Source of the DNA: Rathayibacter oskolensis
GTDB lineage: Bacteria > Actinomycetota > Actinomycetes > Actinomycetales > Microbacteriaceae
Reading direction: 5' to 3'
Assembly (NCBI RefSeq): GCF_900177245.1
Contig: NZ_FXBM01000001.1
Span: forward strand, 1,302,001 to 1,366,000
DNA: 64,000 nt
Every line of letters starts with the position of its first letter. Position 1 is the first letter of the stretch. The notes below the pieces were generated by a model. It ran no database searches, was not told the DNA's origin, and saw only the letters and a program-made list of their open reading frames with translations. The position numbers were made by a program, and so were the translations under genes. This document shows positions 16,650 through 25,957 of the stretch, piece by piece.

Positions 16650-18184
16650 TGGGCATTGGGAGAACCACCTCGGTCGGGCTGGTCGGCTTCGCGGGCGCGC
16701 TCGTCGGAGTCGAGGCTCACTCCGCTGACGGCACGCCGGGCGTGATGATCATCGGTCTGCCCGATGCGGCGCTGTCGCAGGCGAAGGAGCGGGTGCGTTC
16801 GGCGGCGATCAACTCCGGCAGCGTGATCGCGGAGTACAAGATCACGGTCAACCTGTCGCCGGCGGCGATGCCCAAGCACGGGTCGGCGTTCGACCTCGCC
16901 ATCGGGCTGGCGGCGCTGGCGGCCCTGGGGGAGGTGGACGGCGAGTCGGTCGCGTCCGTCGTGCACGTCGGCGAGCTCGGTCTCGACGGTCGGTTGCGCT
17001 CGGTGCCCGGGGTGCTGCCCGCGGTGCTCGCGGCGGCGCGCGAGGGGCGGAGGCGGGTGATGGTCCCCTCCGAGGACCGGCTCGAGGCCGAGCTGGTCGA
17101 GGGGGTCGAGGTGATCGCTGTCTCGTCGCTCGCGGCGGCAGCGGTCTGGCACGGCGCGGAGTGGGAGGTGCCGGTGCTGCCCGAGCCTGCGGCGACGCGC
17201 ATCACCCCGGTCGAGCCGGAGTCGCGACTGGACTTCGCCGATGTGATCGGCAACGAGGAGGCGGCGGAGGCGATGATCGCGGCGGCGGCGGGCGGTCACC
17301 ACGTGTTCCTGCTCGGACCGCCCGGAGCAGGCAAGACGATGCTCGCCTCCCGACTGCCGGGGATCCTCCCCGACCTCGATGACGAGGCCGCACTCGAGGC
17401 CACCTGCATGCGCTCGCTCACGGGCGCTCCGACCGGGGGCGACCTCGTACGCAGGCCGCCGTTCGAGAGCCCGCACCACTCGGCGTCCGCCGCGGCGATC
17501 GTGGGGGGCGGCAGCGGACGAATCCGACCGGGCGCGGTCGCCAGGGCCACCCGCGGGATCCTGTTCCTCGACGAGGCGCCCGAGTTCTCGGCCGTCGCAC
17601 TCGACGCACTCCGGCAGCCGCTGGAGTCGGGGGTGATCCGCATCCACCGGGCCAACGCTGTCGCCGAGTTCCCGGCACGGGTGCAGCTCGTGCTCGCGGC
17701 GAATCCCTGCCCGTGCGGTCGGCACGGCATCCCGGGAGAGACCTGCACGTGTGCGCCGAGCCTCCGCCGTCGCTATCTGGCGCGGCTCAGCGGCCCGCTG
17801 CTCGATCGCGTCGACATCCGACTGACGGTCCGCCGGATCGGGGCGGCGCAGCTGGCCGCTCGCCGCGACGAACCGGGGCTGTCGACGGCGCAGGCACGGG
17901 CGCGCGTCGTCTCGGCGCGCTCCCGCGCGGCCGACCGACTGCGCCGCACACCCTGGTCCACCAACGCCGAGGTGGCCGGCAGCTGGCTCCGCTCCGCCGA
18001 GTACCGACCGACCCCGACCGAGTCGCGCACGCTCGACAGGGCCCTCGAGCGGGGGCTGGTCACGATGCGCGGGTACGACCGCGTCCTGCGTCTCGGGTGG
18101 ACGCTCGCCGACCTCGACGGTGTCGACCGCCCGACTGCGTCGCACCTCGGGCGTGCACTCGTGCTCCGCGGAGGTGCCGCGTGA
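16649..18184 (+). CDS. YifB/ComM-like Mg-chelatase AAA+ ATPase
   Basis: 511 residues. An N-terminal Lon-like substrate domain (about 1-180) precedes an AAA+ module with Walker A GPPGAGKT at 223-230, Walker B ILFLDEAPEF at 304-313, and ANPCPCG with further cysteines soon after. ComM promotes branch migration during natural transformation in Gram-negatives; the actinobacterial role is less clear. It is coupled to yraN upstream and to dprA downstream, and the conserved yraN-yifB-dprA trio suggests a shared DNA-processing function. Confidence 0.94.
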   Translation: MGIGRTTSVGLVGFAGALVGVEAHSADGTPGVMIIGLPDAALSQAKERVRSAAINSGSVIAEYKITVNLSPAAMPKHGSAFDLAIGLAALAALGEVDGESVASVVHVGELGLDGRLRSVPGVLPAVLAAAREGRRRVMVPSEDRLEAELVEGVEVIAVSSLAAAAVWHGAEWEVPVLPEPAATRITPVEPESRLDFADVIGNEEAAEAMIAAAAGGHHVFLLGPPGAGKTMLASRLPGILPDLDDEAALEATCMRSLTGAPTGGDLVRRPPFESPHHSASAAAIVGGGSGRIRPGAVARATRGILFLDEAPEFSAVALDALRQPLESGVIRIHRANAVAEFPARVQLVLAANPCPCGRHGIPGETCTCAPSLRRRYLARLSGPLLDRVDIRLTVRRIGAAQLAARRDEPGLSTAQARARVVSARSRAADRLRRTPWSTNAEVAGSWLRSAEYRPTPTESRTLDRALERGLVTMRGYDRVLRLGWTLADLDGVDRPTASHLGRALVLRGGAA

Positions 18185-19380
18185 TGCGCACCTCGGAGCT
18201 CTTCGACCGCACCGAGCTCCGCGCGGCACGGCCCCTGCTCGCGGACGAGGCGGATCCGCTCGAGGCGCTGGCCAGAGCCGCGTGGAGCTCGCTCGCGGAG
18301 CCGGGGGACGCGGTCGCCGCGACGCTGATCGACAGCGTGGGCGCGCCCGCGGCACTCGCGCACGTGATCCGCTCCTCGTCGGCCGCCGACATCCTCGCCG
18401 AGATCGAGGGGTCGGCCGACGAGCTCACCACTCTCGCAGCGGGCCTCGAGCGCTGGCGCCCGCGGGTCGACCGGGCGCTGCTGCGGCGCCGCGTCGAGAT
18501 CGCACGTCGACTCGACGCCCGCCTGCTGATCCCGGGATCCGAAGGCTGGCCGGAGTCGCTCGACGACCTCGGCCCGCACGCGCCCCTCGTCCTCTGGATC
18601 CGCGGCGATCCCTCCGCACTCTCGGCTCGTCACCGCGTCGCCGTGGTCGGGGCGCGGGCCGCCACGGGCTACGGCGAGCACGTCGCAGCCGAGCTCGCGG
18701 CCGGGGCGGCCGATCGCGGCGCGCTCGTCGTCTCCGGCGGGGCTTTCGGGATCGACGCCGTCGCCCACCGCGCCGCCCTGGGCACGGGCGGCCGCACCGT
18801 CGCGTTCCTCGCCGGAGGCGCCGACCGCCTCTACCCGACCGCCCACTCCGACCTCCTCCACCGGATCATCGCGACCCCCGGCAGCGCCGTCGTGACGGAG
18901 GTGCCACCGGGCACGACCCCGACCCGCTGGCGCTTCCTCCAGCGCAACAGGCTGATCGCGGCGTCGACCGCGGTCACGGTCGTCGTCGAGGCGGGTGCGA
19001 GGTCCGGCTCGCTCAACACCGCGGGACACGCTGCGGCACTCGGGCGACCGCTGGGCGCCGTCCCGGGGCCGGTCACGAGCGCCTCCTCCGCCGGGTGCCA
19101 CCGCCTGCTGCGCGAGTACGCCGCGACGTGCGTCACCTCCACCTCCGACGTCCTCGAGCTGCTCGGACTCGCCGAGACCCCCGTCGCGGACTCGGAGCCG
19201 CTCGGACCCGCCTCCCGGGTGATGGATGCGCTCCGGGGCAGAGGGCCGCACGACTCGGAGTCCGTCGCCCGGCACTCGGGCTGCTCGGTCGCCGACACGC
19301 TCGCGGTGCTCGGGGCCCTGCTCGCCGACGGCCACGTCCACCGGACCGACGACGGCGGGTGGGAGGCAGTGAGGCGCTGA
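18184..19380 (+). CDS. dprA: DNA-processing protein DprA/Smf
   Basis: 398 residues from the ATG at 18184, which overlaps the yifB TGA; GTG at 18181 is an equally coupled alternative. DprA loads RecA on incoming single-stranded DNA. The Rossmann-like core has VAVVGARAATGYGEHVA, then VSGGAFGIDAVAHRAAL, then a TRWRFLQRNRLIAA segment and an ARSGSLNTA loop. The C-terminal region after about residue 330 fits the winged-helix DML1-like domain. The N-terminal 130 residues are helical. Confidence 0.94.
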   Translation: MRTSELFDRTELRAARPLLADEADPLEALARAAWSSLAEPGDAVAATLIDSVGAPAALAHVIRSSSAADILAEIEGSADELTTLAAGLERWRPRVDRALLRRRVEIARRLDARLLIPGSEGWPESLDDLGPHAPLVLWIRGDPSALSARHRVAVVGARAATGYGEHVAAELAAGAADRGALVVSGGAFGIDAVAHRAALGTGGRTVAFLAGGADRLYPTAHSDLLHRIIATPGSAVVTEVPPGTTPTRWRFLQRNRLIAASTAVTVVVEAGARSGSLNTAGHAAALGRPLGAVPGPVTSASSAGCHRLLREYAATCVTSTSDVLELLGLAETPVADSEPLGPASRVMDALRGRGPHDSESVARHSGCSVADTLAVLGALLADGHVHRTDDGGWEAVRR

Positions 19381-19479
19381 TGCCGGGCGCGCCGCGACCG
19401 GCGCGGTCGCTGTCGGCGGTCGGCCCTACTCTGAAGACGATTCGGCACGGGCCGGCGACGCATCGGCAGGGGGAGTGGC

Positions 19480-20418
19480 ATGAGCGACGACACGGCGGCG
19501 ACCGCGGGGCATCCGCGGCTCGGCCGCTTCGCGCCGGCCGATCGCGTGATCGCCCACCTCAGCGACACGCACCTCCTCGCGGGAGGTGCTCCCCTCTACG
19601 GACGGGTCGACACGGTCGCACGACTCGCCCAGGCCATCGAGCGCCTGGTCGAGCGCGGGGGAGCCCTCGACGCGATCGTCGTCACCGGCGACGTCGCCGA
19701 CCGGGGTGAGGAGGACGCCTACCGGCGAGTGCGCGCCGCTCTCGACCCGCTCGCGGACCGATTCGGCTGCCCGATCGTCTGGGTCATGGGCAACCACGAC
19801 GAGCGTCGGGCGTTCCGGCGCGTCCTGCTCGACACGGACAGCGACTCCGAGACACCCCTCGACCAGGTCGTCGACCTCGACGGGCTGCGGGTCATCGCGC
19901 TCGACAGCGCCGTGCCCGGCTATCACCACGGTGCTCTCACCGACGAGCAGCTGCAGAATCTCGCCGAGGAGCTCGCCACCCCGGCGCGGCTCGGCACCGT
20001 CCTCGCCCTGCACCACCCGCCGCTGCCGACTCCGCTCGGAGCGATGACGGTGCTCGAGCTCCGCGGCATGGACCGGCTCGAGGAGGTCGTCCGCGGCACG
20101 GACGTCCGGGCGATCCTCGGCGGCCACCTGCACTACCCGACGGCCGCGACCTTCGCCGGTGCTCCCGTCTTCGTGGCCGGCGCGACCAGCTACACGATGG
20201 ATCTCGGTGCCCCGGAGCGCGAGCTCGCGGGCATCGACGGCGCCCAGAGCTTCTCACTCGTCCACGTGCACCCCGAGACCGTCGCGACCTCGCTCGTCCC
20301 GACCGCGACGGCTCCGCTCGCCACCCGCTTCGGCACCGACCTCATCGAGCGACTCGAAGCGCTCGACGAGCAGGGGCGCATCGACCTCTGGTCGCGGATG
20401 CCCTCCGGCGACGCCTGA
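19480..20418 (+). CDS. Calcineurin-like metallophosphoesterase (CpdA-type)
   Basis: 312 residues. Motifs of class III cyclic-nucleotide phosphodiesterases are in order: D29 and H31 in SDTH, GD at 70-71 in TGDVADRG, GNHD at 104-107, LHHPP and GGHLHYP. These ligate two metal ions. cAMP hydrolysis is a plausible activity but Rv0805-like enzymes also act on other phosphodiesters. No signal peptide is visible. It ends two bases before the xerC start, so the two are co-transcribed. Confidence 0.9.
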   Translation: MSDDTAATAGHPRLGRFAPADRVIAHLSDTHLLAGGAPLYGRVDTVARLAQAIERLVERGGALDAIVVTGDVADRGEEDAYRRVRAALDPLADRFGCPIVWVMGNHDERRAFRRVLLDTDSDSETPLDQVVDLDGLRVIALDSAVPGYHHGALTDEQLQNLAEELATPARLGTVLALHHPPLPTPLGAMTVLELRGMDRLEEVVRGTDVRAILGGHLHYPTAATFAGAPVFVAGATSYTMDLGAPERELAGIDGAQSFSLVHVHPETVATSLVPTATAPLATRFGTDLIERLEALDEQGRIDLWSRMPSGDA

Positions 20419-20420
20419 CC

Positions 20421-21341
20421 ATGTCCTCGCAGTCCCTCGCCGCCGCCGTCGACGACTTCCTCCGCTACGTCCTCGACGAGCGCTCGCTCTCACCCGCCAC
20501 CGCGAAGGGCTACCGCGGCGACCTCACCACCCTGGTCGCGTTCGCGGGCACGAGGCACGCCGACCGGCTGGAGCAGCTCGACCTCGATCTGCTCCGGGAC
20601 TGGCTCTGGCACGAGGCGCAGACCGGAGTCGCGAGGGCGACGCTCGCTCGACGCACGGCCGCCGTCCGCTCCTTCTCGTCGTGGGCGCTGCGCTCCGAGC
20701 GGATCCCGACCGACGTCGCAGCACGCCTCCGCACACCGAAGGCCGGGCGAACGCTGCCGCGGGTGCTCACGCAGCCGCAGGCCGAGCACGTGATCGACGT
20801 GGTCGCGGCGCGCGGATCGACCGACGACCCGGTCGCGATCCGCGACCTCGCGATCATCGAGCTCCTCTACGCCTCCGGGATCCGCGTCTCGGAGCTGGTC
20901 GCGATCGATGTCGGCGACCTCGACCTGTCCCGTCTGACCGTCCTCGTCACCGGCAAGGGATCGAAGCAGCGGGTCGTGCCCTTCGGCGTGCCGGCGAAGG
21001 AGGCGCTCGTCGCCTACCTCGAGAAGGCCCGGCCGACCCTCCTCGCGTCGTCCTCCGCTCCAACCGGCGCGCTCCTCCTCGGACGGCGTGGCGCCCGGCT
21101 CACCCCGCGCACGGTCTACGGAGTCGTCGCCCGGCTCCTCGACGGCGGGCAGGGCTCCGGCCCCTCCGGCCCGCACACCCTTCGCCACACGGCCGCGACC
21201 CACCTGCTCGACGGCGGAGCCGACCTGCGGGCGGTCCAGGAGCTGCTCGGCCACGCGAGCCTCGGCACCACCCAGATCTACACGCACGTCTCGACCGAGC
21301 GCATCCGCGAGGCCTATCGGCTCGCGCACCCGCGCGCCTGA
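20421..21341 (+). CDS. xerC: Tyrosine recombinase XerC
   Basis: 306 residues. It resolves chromosome dimers at dif together with XerD. The N-terminal SAM-like core-binding domain spans about 1-95. The catalytic set is complete: R155, K179, H252, R255, H278 and the nucleophile Y287. The chromosomal context among housekeeping genes and the length fit XerC rather than a phage integrase. The opposite strand is open through most of this gene as the tail of the M23 peptidase frame. Confidence 0.94.
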   Translation: MSSQSLAAAVDDFLRYVLDERSLSPATAKGYRGDLTTLVAFAGTRHADRLEQLDLDLLRDWLWHEAQTGVARATLARRTAAVRSFSSWALRSERIPTDVAARLRTPKAGRTLPRVLTQPQAEHVIDVVAARGSTDDPVAIRDLAIIELLYASGIRVSELVAIDVGDLDLSRLTVLVTGKGSKQRVVPFGVPAKEALVAYLEKARPTLLASSSAPTGALLLGRRGARLTPRTVYGVVARLLDGGQGSGPSGPHTLRHTAATHLLDGGADLRAVQELLGHASLGTTQIYTHVSTERIREAYRLAHPRA

Positions 21342-21812
21342 CGCGAGGTCGTCCATCGGCAGCAGGACGGCCCGGGGGATCCCGCCGAAGAACCGCATCG
21401 GCGAGACGTACTCGCCGTGCTCCCGCACACCGAGGTGCACGCACGCGCCGTCGCAGTGGCCGCCCGCCCCGACCACCCCGATCACCTCGCCCGCGGTCAC
21501 CGTCCGCCCCTCCGAGACCGTCGCATCGACCGGCTCGATGCTCGACACCAGTCCGTCGGCGTGCGCGATGCTCACCACCCCGCGATCGACCACGCGCCCC
21601 GCGAACGACACTGTCCCGGCAGCGACCGCGACGACGGGGGTGCCGGGCGTTGCCGCCAGATCGATGCCGCGGTGGCCGGCCGCATAGCGGTGCGCCGGAG
21701 CGGCCCACGGGGCGACCACCGAGAACTCGCCCACCGGAGGAGTCCACAGCGTCGGAGCGAGCAGCGCGATCACGAGGAACACGCCCGGGCGGGGGAGGAG
21801 CGGTGACGTCAT
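20490..21812 (-). CDS. M23 peptidase with antisense C-terminal read-through
   Basis: The start at 21812 follows a CAGGGT box by six bases. A hydrophobic signal segment (about 9-25) is followed by a LytM/M23 domain: H47 and D51 of HRGID, then GGHCDGACVHLGVR with zinc ligand H126. The first His of the usual HxH is C124, which I recall as common in actinobacterial members. The domain ends near residue 150. There is no stop until 20490, so the last roughly 284 codons run antisense to xerC. The N-terminal part is surely real; whether the extension is translated, or a stop was lost, cannot be told. Confidence 0.7.
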   Translation of the reverse strand: MTSPLLPRPGVFLVIALLAPTLWTPPVGEFSVVAPWAAPAHRYAAGHRGIDLAATPGTPVVAVAAGTVSFAGRVVDRGVVSIAHADGLVSSIEPVDATVSEGRTVTAGEVIGVVGAGGHCDGACVHLGVREHGEYVSPMRFFGGIPRAVLLPMDDLASGARVREPIGLADALGRDVRVDLGGAEARVAEQLLDRPQVGSAVEQVGRGRVAKGVRAGGAGALPAVEEPGDDSVDRARGEPGATPSEEERAGWSGGRREEGRPGLLEVGDERLLRRHAEGHDPLLRSLAGDEDGQTGQVEVADIDRDQLRDADPGGVEELDDREVADRDRVVGRSARRDHVDHVLGLRLREHPRQRSPGLRCAEACCDVGRDPLGAQRPRREGADGGRASSERRPRDSGLRLVPEPVPEQIEVELLQPVGVPRARERDQGGEVAAVALRGGG

Positions 21813-21824
21813 CCGCCCACCCTG
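21813..21824 (-). promoter_or_regulatory. Leaderless-type -10 box for M23 peptidase
   Basis: On the minus strand CAGGGT is followed by six bases and the ATG at 21812. Confidence 0.4.
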
Positions 21825-22021
21825 GCGATCGGGGTCGGCCGTCCGTGGACCGGCGGCCCGATCGGGGGAGAAGCAGGCAGGAGAGAAGGCGGGGGAGGAG
21901 GGACTGAGAATCCGCGCGGGCACAACCCGTCCCGGGATTCTCGCAGCCGGGAGTAACGTGCCTGTGATCCGGAGCGGGGCGAGACCAGCGCACCCACCGG
22001 CGGCGAGAATCGGAGACGACC

Positions 22022-23485
22022 ATGACCAGCGGACGATCTGACACCACCCCGAACCCCTCGGCGGCCAGACTGCGGAGGAAGGTGATCGGCCTCGCGATCG
22101 CGGCGGCGGTCGGTGGATTCCTCTTCGGCTTCGACTCCTCCGTCGTCAACGGAGCCGTCGAGGCCGTGCAGGGCGAGTTCGAGCTCTCGGCCGCGCTCAT
22201 CGGCTTCGCCGTCGCCTCCGCGCTCCTCGGCTGCGCACTCGGCGCCTACCTCGCGGGGCGCCTGGCCGACCGCTGGGGTCGCATCAAGGTGATGCTGCTC
22301 GGTGCCGTCCTCTTCCTCGTCTCCTCGATCGGCGCGGGCGCTGCCTTCGCGGTCTGGGATCTCGTGCTGTGGCGCGTCGTCGGCGGACTCGGGATCGGCA
22401 TCGCCTCGGTGATCGCGCCGACCTACATCTCCGAGATCGCTCCGAAGGCGATCCGCGGCGCTCTCGCCTCGCTCCAGCAGCTCGCGATCACGCTCGGCAT
22501 CTTCGCCGCGCTGCTCTCGGACACCCTGATCGCGAACGGGGCCGACGGCGCCTCCGAGCCCTACTGGTTCGGCGTGGCCGCCTGGCGCTGGATGTTCATC
22601 GCCTGCGCCGTTCCGGCCGTGATCTACGGTCTGCTCGCACTCACCCTCCCCGAGTCGCCGCGCTACCTCGCGACCCGCGGCAAGTCGGAGGAGGCGCGCA
22701 AGGTCCTCGCGACCGTCACGCCCCGTGACGAGGTGGACGACGCGCTCGACGACATCCAGAAGAAGATCGACGAGGACGCCGAGAACGCGCAGAAGTCGAG
22801 CCTCCGCGGCCCGGCGCTGGGGCTCCTGCCGGTCGTCTGGGTCGGCATCCTGCTGTCGGTGTTCCAGCAGTTCGTGGGCATCAACGTGATCTTCTACTAC
22901 TCCACCTCGCTCTGGAGCGCGGTCGGCTTCGACGAGTCGAACTCGTTCGCCATCTCGGTGTTCACCTCGGTCGTCAACGTGGTCGTGACCTTCGTCGCGA
23001 TCTTCCTGGTCGACAAGGTCGGCCGGAAGCCGCTGCTCCTCGTCGGCTCCGCCGGCATGGCGATCTCGCTCGCGCTGATGGCGATCGCGTTCAGCCAGTC
23101 GACGATCAGCGGCGAGGACGTCTCGCTGCCCGGTGCCTGGGGCCCGATCGCCCTCGTCTCGGCCAACGCCTTCGTCGTCTTCTTCGGCGCCACCTGGGGA
23201 CCGCTGGTCTGGGTGCTCCTCGGCGAGATCTTCCCGAACCGGATCCGCGCCGCGGCGCTCGGCCTGGCCGCCTCCGCCCAGTGGATCGCGAACTTCGCCA
23301 TCACCGTGACGTTCCCGATCCTCTCGCAGGACGTCTCGCTGACCCTCGCCTACGGTCTCTACGCGACCTTCGCTGCGCTCTCGTTCGTCTTCGTGTTCAT
23401 GTTCGTCCCCGAGACCAAGGGCCGTTCACTGGAGGAGATGGACACGCTGCACATCCGCACGGTCATGAAGTCCGCGCGCAAGTAG
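22022..23485 (+). CDS. Sugar porter family MFS transporter
   Basis: 487 residues with twelve membrane segments. Sugar-porter signatures are present: GFDSSVVNG in helix 1, GRLADRWGR after helix 2, RVVGGLGIG in helix 4, PESPRYL before the central loop, QQFVGINVIFYYS in helix 7, DKVGRKPLL between helices 8 and 9, and PETKGRSLEEM at the end. It probably imports a monosaccharide or polyol by proton symport. The single gene has a TAACGT -10-like box about 60 bases upstream and a GGAGACG ribosome site. Confidence 0.92.
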   Translation: MTSGRSDTTPNPSAARLRRKVIGLAIAAAVGGFLFGFDSSVVNGAVEAVQGEFELSAALIGFAVASALLGCALGAYLAGRLADRWGRIKVMLLGAVLFLVSSIGAGAAFAVWDLVLWRVVGGLGIGIASVIAPTYISEIAPKAIRGALASLQQLAITLGIFAALLSDTLIANGADGASEPYWFGVAAWRWMFIACAVPAVIYGLLALTLPESPRYLATRGKSEEARKVLATVTPRDEVDDALDDIQKKIDEDAENAQKSSLRGPALGLLPVVWVGILLSVFQQFVGINVIFYYSTSLWSAVGFDESNSFAISVFTSVVNVVVTFVAIFLVDKVGRKPLLLVGSAGMAISLALMAIAFSQSTISGEDVSLPGAWGPIALVSANAFVVFFGATWGPLVWVLLGEIFPNRIRAAALGLAASAQWIANFAITVTFPILSQDVSLTLAYGLYATFAALSFVFVFMFVPETKGRSLEEMDTLHIRTVMKSARK

Positions 23486-23839
23486 CCTCCTCGCGGGCCG
23501 ACCTCCGGCTCGCAGAGCGACGCCCGGCTGGTCGGAATCCTCGATTTCCTGCGAGCCGGACGTGTTCCTGCGAGCCGAGCGTGCGCGGGGCAGGGGAACC
23601 CGCTCGAGCGTCCGCCGTCGCAGACCCCGCCCCGGTGCTAAGATCTTCGGAGCACCTCGCTCGTCGGGGTGACTACGCGCGCCCATTCGGCCTCCGCTCC
23701 CCTCGGTCCTCTCCTGCATCAGCGGGCGAGGCGGGAGCACGCCGGGCGCCAGGGCGACGTGCCGACCGGCCGTCGCAGACAACCGAACGGGAGTTCGGCG
23801 CCGTCGTGCGCCCGGGCCCCGAGACAAGGAGAACGACTC
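23486..23839. other. Intergenic region and rpsB leader
   Basis: 354 bases. The left part holds several copies of a short CGGCTCGCAG / CTGCGAGCCG motif, with a degenerate inverted repeat around 23525-23560. A TAAGAT -10 box at 23639-23644 would give an rpsB leader of about 190 bases, rich in G and C and able to fold. I see no gene here. A GAAGG-type ribosome site (ACAAGGAGAAC) lies just before rpsB. Confidence 0.45.
23639..23644 (+). promoter_or_regulatory. -10 box of rpsB with long leader
   Basis: TAAGAT about 195 bases upstream of the rpsB ATG. The distance implies an untranslated leader, the usual place for S2 autoregulation in other bacteria; no known motif was recognised. Confidence 0.4.
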
Positions 23840-24838
23840 ATGGCAGTCGTCACCATGCGCCAGCTGCTCGACAGCGGCGTCCACTTCGGGCACCAGACCC
23901 GTCGCTGGAACCCGAAGATGAAGCGCTTCATCCTGACGGAGCGCTCGGGCAGCTACATCATCGACCTCCAGCAGTCGCTGGCCTACATCGACAAGACCTA
24001 CGACTTCGTCAAGGAGACGGTCGCCCACGGCGGCACCATCCTCTTCGTCGGCACGAAGAAGCAGGCGCAGAACGCGATCTCGGAGCAGGCGACCCGCGTC
24101 GGCCAGCCCTACGTCAACCAGCGCTGGCTCGGTGGTCTGCTGACCAACTTCCAGACGGTCTCCAAGCGCCTCGCGCGCATGAAGGAGCTCGAGGAGCTCG
24201 ACTTCGACGACACCGCCAAGAGCGGGTTCACGAAGAAGGAACTCCTCATCAAGAAGCGCGAGCTCGACAAGCTGCACAAGTCGCTCGGCGGGATCCGCAA
24301 CCTCTCGAAGACGCCGTCGGCCCTCTGGGTCGTCGACACCAAGAAGGAGCACCTCGCGATCGACGAGGCCAAGAAGCTGGGCATCCCGGTCATCGGCATC
24401 CTCGACACGAACTGCGACCCCGACGAGGTCCAGTACCCGATCCCGGGCAACGACGACGCGATCCGCTCGGTGAGCCTGCTCACCCGCATCGTCGCCGACG
24501 CCGCGGCCGAGGGCCTCATCCAGCGTCACCAGAAGCCCGAGGCCGAGGGCAACGTCTCGGCCGTCGAGCCCCTCGCCGAGTGGGAGAAGGAGCTGCTCAC
24601 GTCGGGCGCCCCGGCTGCCGACGTCGAGGAGCCCAACGAGCAGGCCGGCGCGGAGACCGAGAAGGTCGCCGACGCCGAGGCCGAGACGATCGACGAGGCC
24701 GTCGCCGCCGCCGAGACCCCGGCAGACGTGGCCGCTGCCGACGAGACCGCCGCCGACGAGACCGTCACGGAGGCTCCTGCCGAGTCGACCGACGACGCGC
24801 CCGCCGAGGCCTCGACCGACGAGACCGCCAAGGCCTGA
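23840..24838 (+). CDS. rpsB: 30S ribosomal protein S2
   Basis: 332 residues from the ATG after an AAGGAGA site. The S2 core is clear: [22 protein letters not shown] at the start, [17 protein letters not shown] and IDTNCDPD-like [12 protein letters not shown]. The core ends near residue 245. A tail of about 85 residues rich in Ala, Glu, Asp and Thr follows, longer than in most S2 proteins and typical of this family of actinobacteria. tsf follows after a strong hairpin. Confidence 0.97.
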   Translation: MAVVTMRQLLDSGVHFGHQTRRWNPKMKRFILTERSGSYIIDLQQSLAYIDKTYDFVKETVAHGGTILFVGTKKQAQNAISEQATRVGQPYVNQRWLGGLLTNFQTVSKRLARMKELEELDFDDTAKSGFTKKELLIKKRELDKLHKSLGGIRNLSKTPSALWVVDTKKEHLAIDEAKKLGIPVIGILDTNCDPDEVQYPIPGNDDAIRSVSLLTRIVADAAAEGLIQRHQKPEAEGNVSAVEPLAEWEKELLTSGAPAADVEEPNEQAGAETEKVADAEAETIDEAVAAAETPADVAAADETAADETVTEAPAESTDDAPAEASTDETAKA

Positions 24839-24853
24839 CACCACCTCCTGAAC

Positions 24854-24895
24854 CGGGGGTCGGACGTACTGCGGATGCAGAACGTTCGGCCCCCG
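24854..24895 (+). terminator. Extended hairpin between rpsB and tsf
   Basis: Outer stem 24854-24867 with 24882-24895 (two G/T wobbles), then an inner CTGC-GGAT-GCAG stem-loop. A CAGAAT -10-like box near 24922 and a GAGGAG ribosome site follow, so the element may partly terminate rpsB transcripts while tsf has its own promoter. Confidence 0.65.
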
Positions 24896-24994
24896 TTCGG
24901 TAGGAGCACGACATCCACGTAACAGAATCGCTGGGGGACCGGCCCGCTGAGACGGCGACCGGATCCGCAGAACCACAGAGGAGTTCGCAGAACT

Positions 24995-25822
24995 ATGGCT
25001 ACTTTCAGCCTCGCTGACGTCAAGACGCTGCGCGAGCAGCTCGGTACCGGAATGGTCGACACGAAGAACGCTCTCGTCGAGGCCGACGGCGACCTGGACA
25101 AGGCGGTCGAGATCCTCCGCCTCAAGGGCGCCAAGGGCAACGCGAAGCGCGCCGACCGCTCCACGAGCGAGGGCCTCGTCGCCGCCGCTGAGAACGGCGG
25201 AGTCGCGACCATGATCGAGCTCGCCTGCGAGACCGACTTCGTCGCCAAGGGCACCAAGTTCATCGCTCTCGCCGACGCAGTGCTCGCCGCCGTCGTCGCC
25301 GCGGGCGCGACGACCGTCGAGGAGGCCCTCGCGGCCCCCGCCGGAGGCAAGACCGTCGCCGACATCATCAATGACGAGGCCGCCATCCTGGGCGAGAAGG
25401 TGGAGCTCCGCCGCGTCGCCTCCGTGACCGGTGAGCACTTCGCCGTGTACCTCCACAAGACCAACAAGGACCTGCCCCCGCAGGTCGGCGTGGTCGTGGG
25501 CTACTCGGGGGACGACGCCGAGACCGCTCGCTCCGTCGCTCAGCACATCTCGTTCGCCAACCCGACCTACCTCTCCCGTGAGGACGTGCCGCAGGTCGAG
25601 GTCGACACCGAGCGCCGCATCGTCGAGGAGATCTCCCGCGGCGAGGGCAAGCCCGAGGCCGCCCTCCCGAAGATCATCGAGGGCCGGGTCAACGCCTACT
25701 TCAAGCAGGTCGCGCTGCTCGACCAGGACTACGCGAAGGACAACAAGCTGTCCGTCAGCAAGGTCCTGAGCGACGCGGGTCTGACCGTCTCGGGCTTCGC
25801 CCGCTTCAAGGTCGGCGCGTAA
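24995..25822 (+). CDS. tsf: Elongation factor Ts
   Basis: 275 residues. Guanine-nucleotide exchange factor for EF-Tu. The UBA-like N-terminal domain has LREQLGTGMVDTKNAL, and the conserved ACETDFVAK motif contacts EF-Tu. The core subdomains follow with VELACETDF and AVYLHK elements. The start ATG follows GAGGAG. It is separated from rpsB by 156 bases carrying a large hairpin and a possible internal promoter, and is closed by a strong terminator at 25833-25866. Confidence 0.97.
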   Translation: MATFSLADVKTLREQLGTGMVDTKNALVEADGDLDKAVEILRLKGAKGNAKRADRSTSEGLVAAAENGGVATMIELACETDFVAKGTKFIALADAVLAAVVAAGATTVEEALAAPAGGKTVADIINDEAAILGEKVELRRVASVTGEHFAVYLHKTNKDLPPQVGVVVGYSGDDAETARSVAQHISFANPTYLSREDVPQVEVDTERRIVEEISRGEGKPEAALPKIIEGRVNAYFKQVALLDQDYAKDNKLSVSKVLSDAGLTVSGFARFKVGA

Positions 25823-25832
25823 GACACAGCAG

Positions 25833-25866
25833 GGGAGTCCGGGTCGTTCAGTCGACCCGGACTCCC
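25833..25866 (+). terminator. Strong terminator after tsf
   Basis: Perfect 14-base-pair stem (25833-25846 with 25853-25866) with a TTCAGT loop, ending in TTCG. It lies 11 bases after the tsf stop. Confidence 0.85.
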
Positions 25867-25957
25867 TTCGCTCTGCCCGGAGTCGGGTGCTCCGGGCGTG
25901 GTCGCGGGCATGACCCGCGCGGGATAGGTTTGTACGGGTCTACGGGAGGAAACGTCG

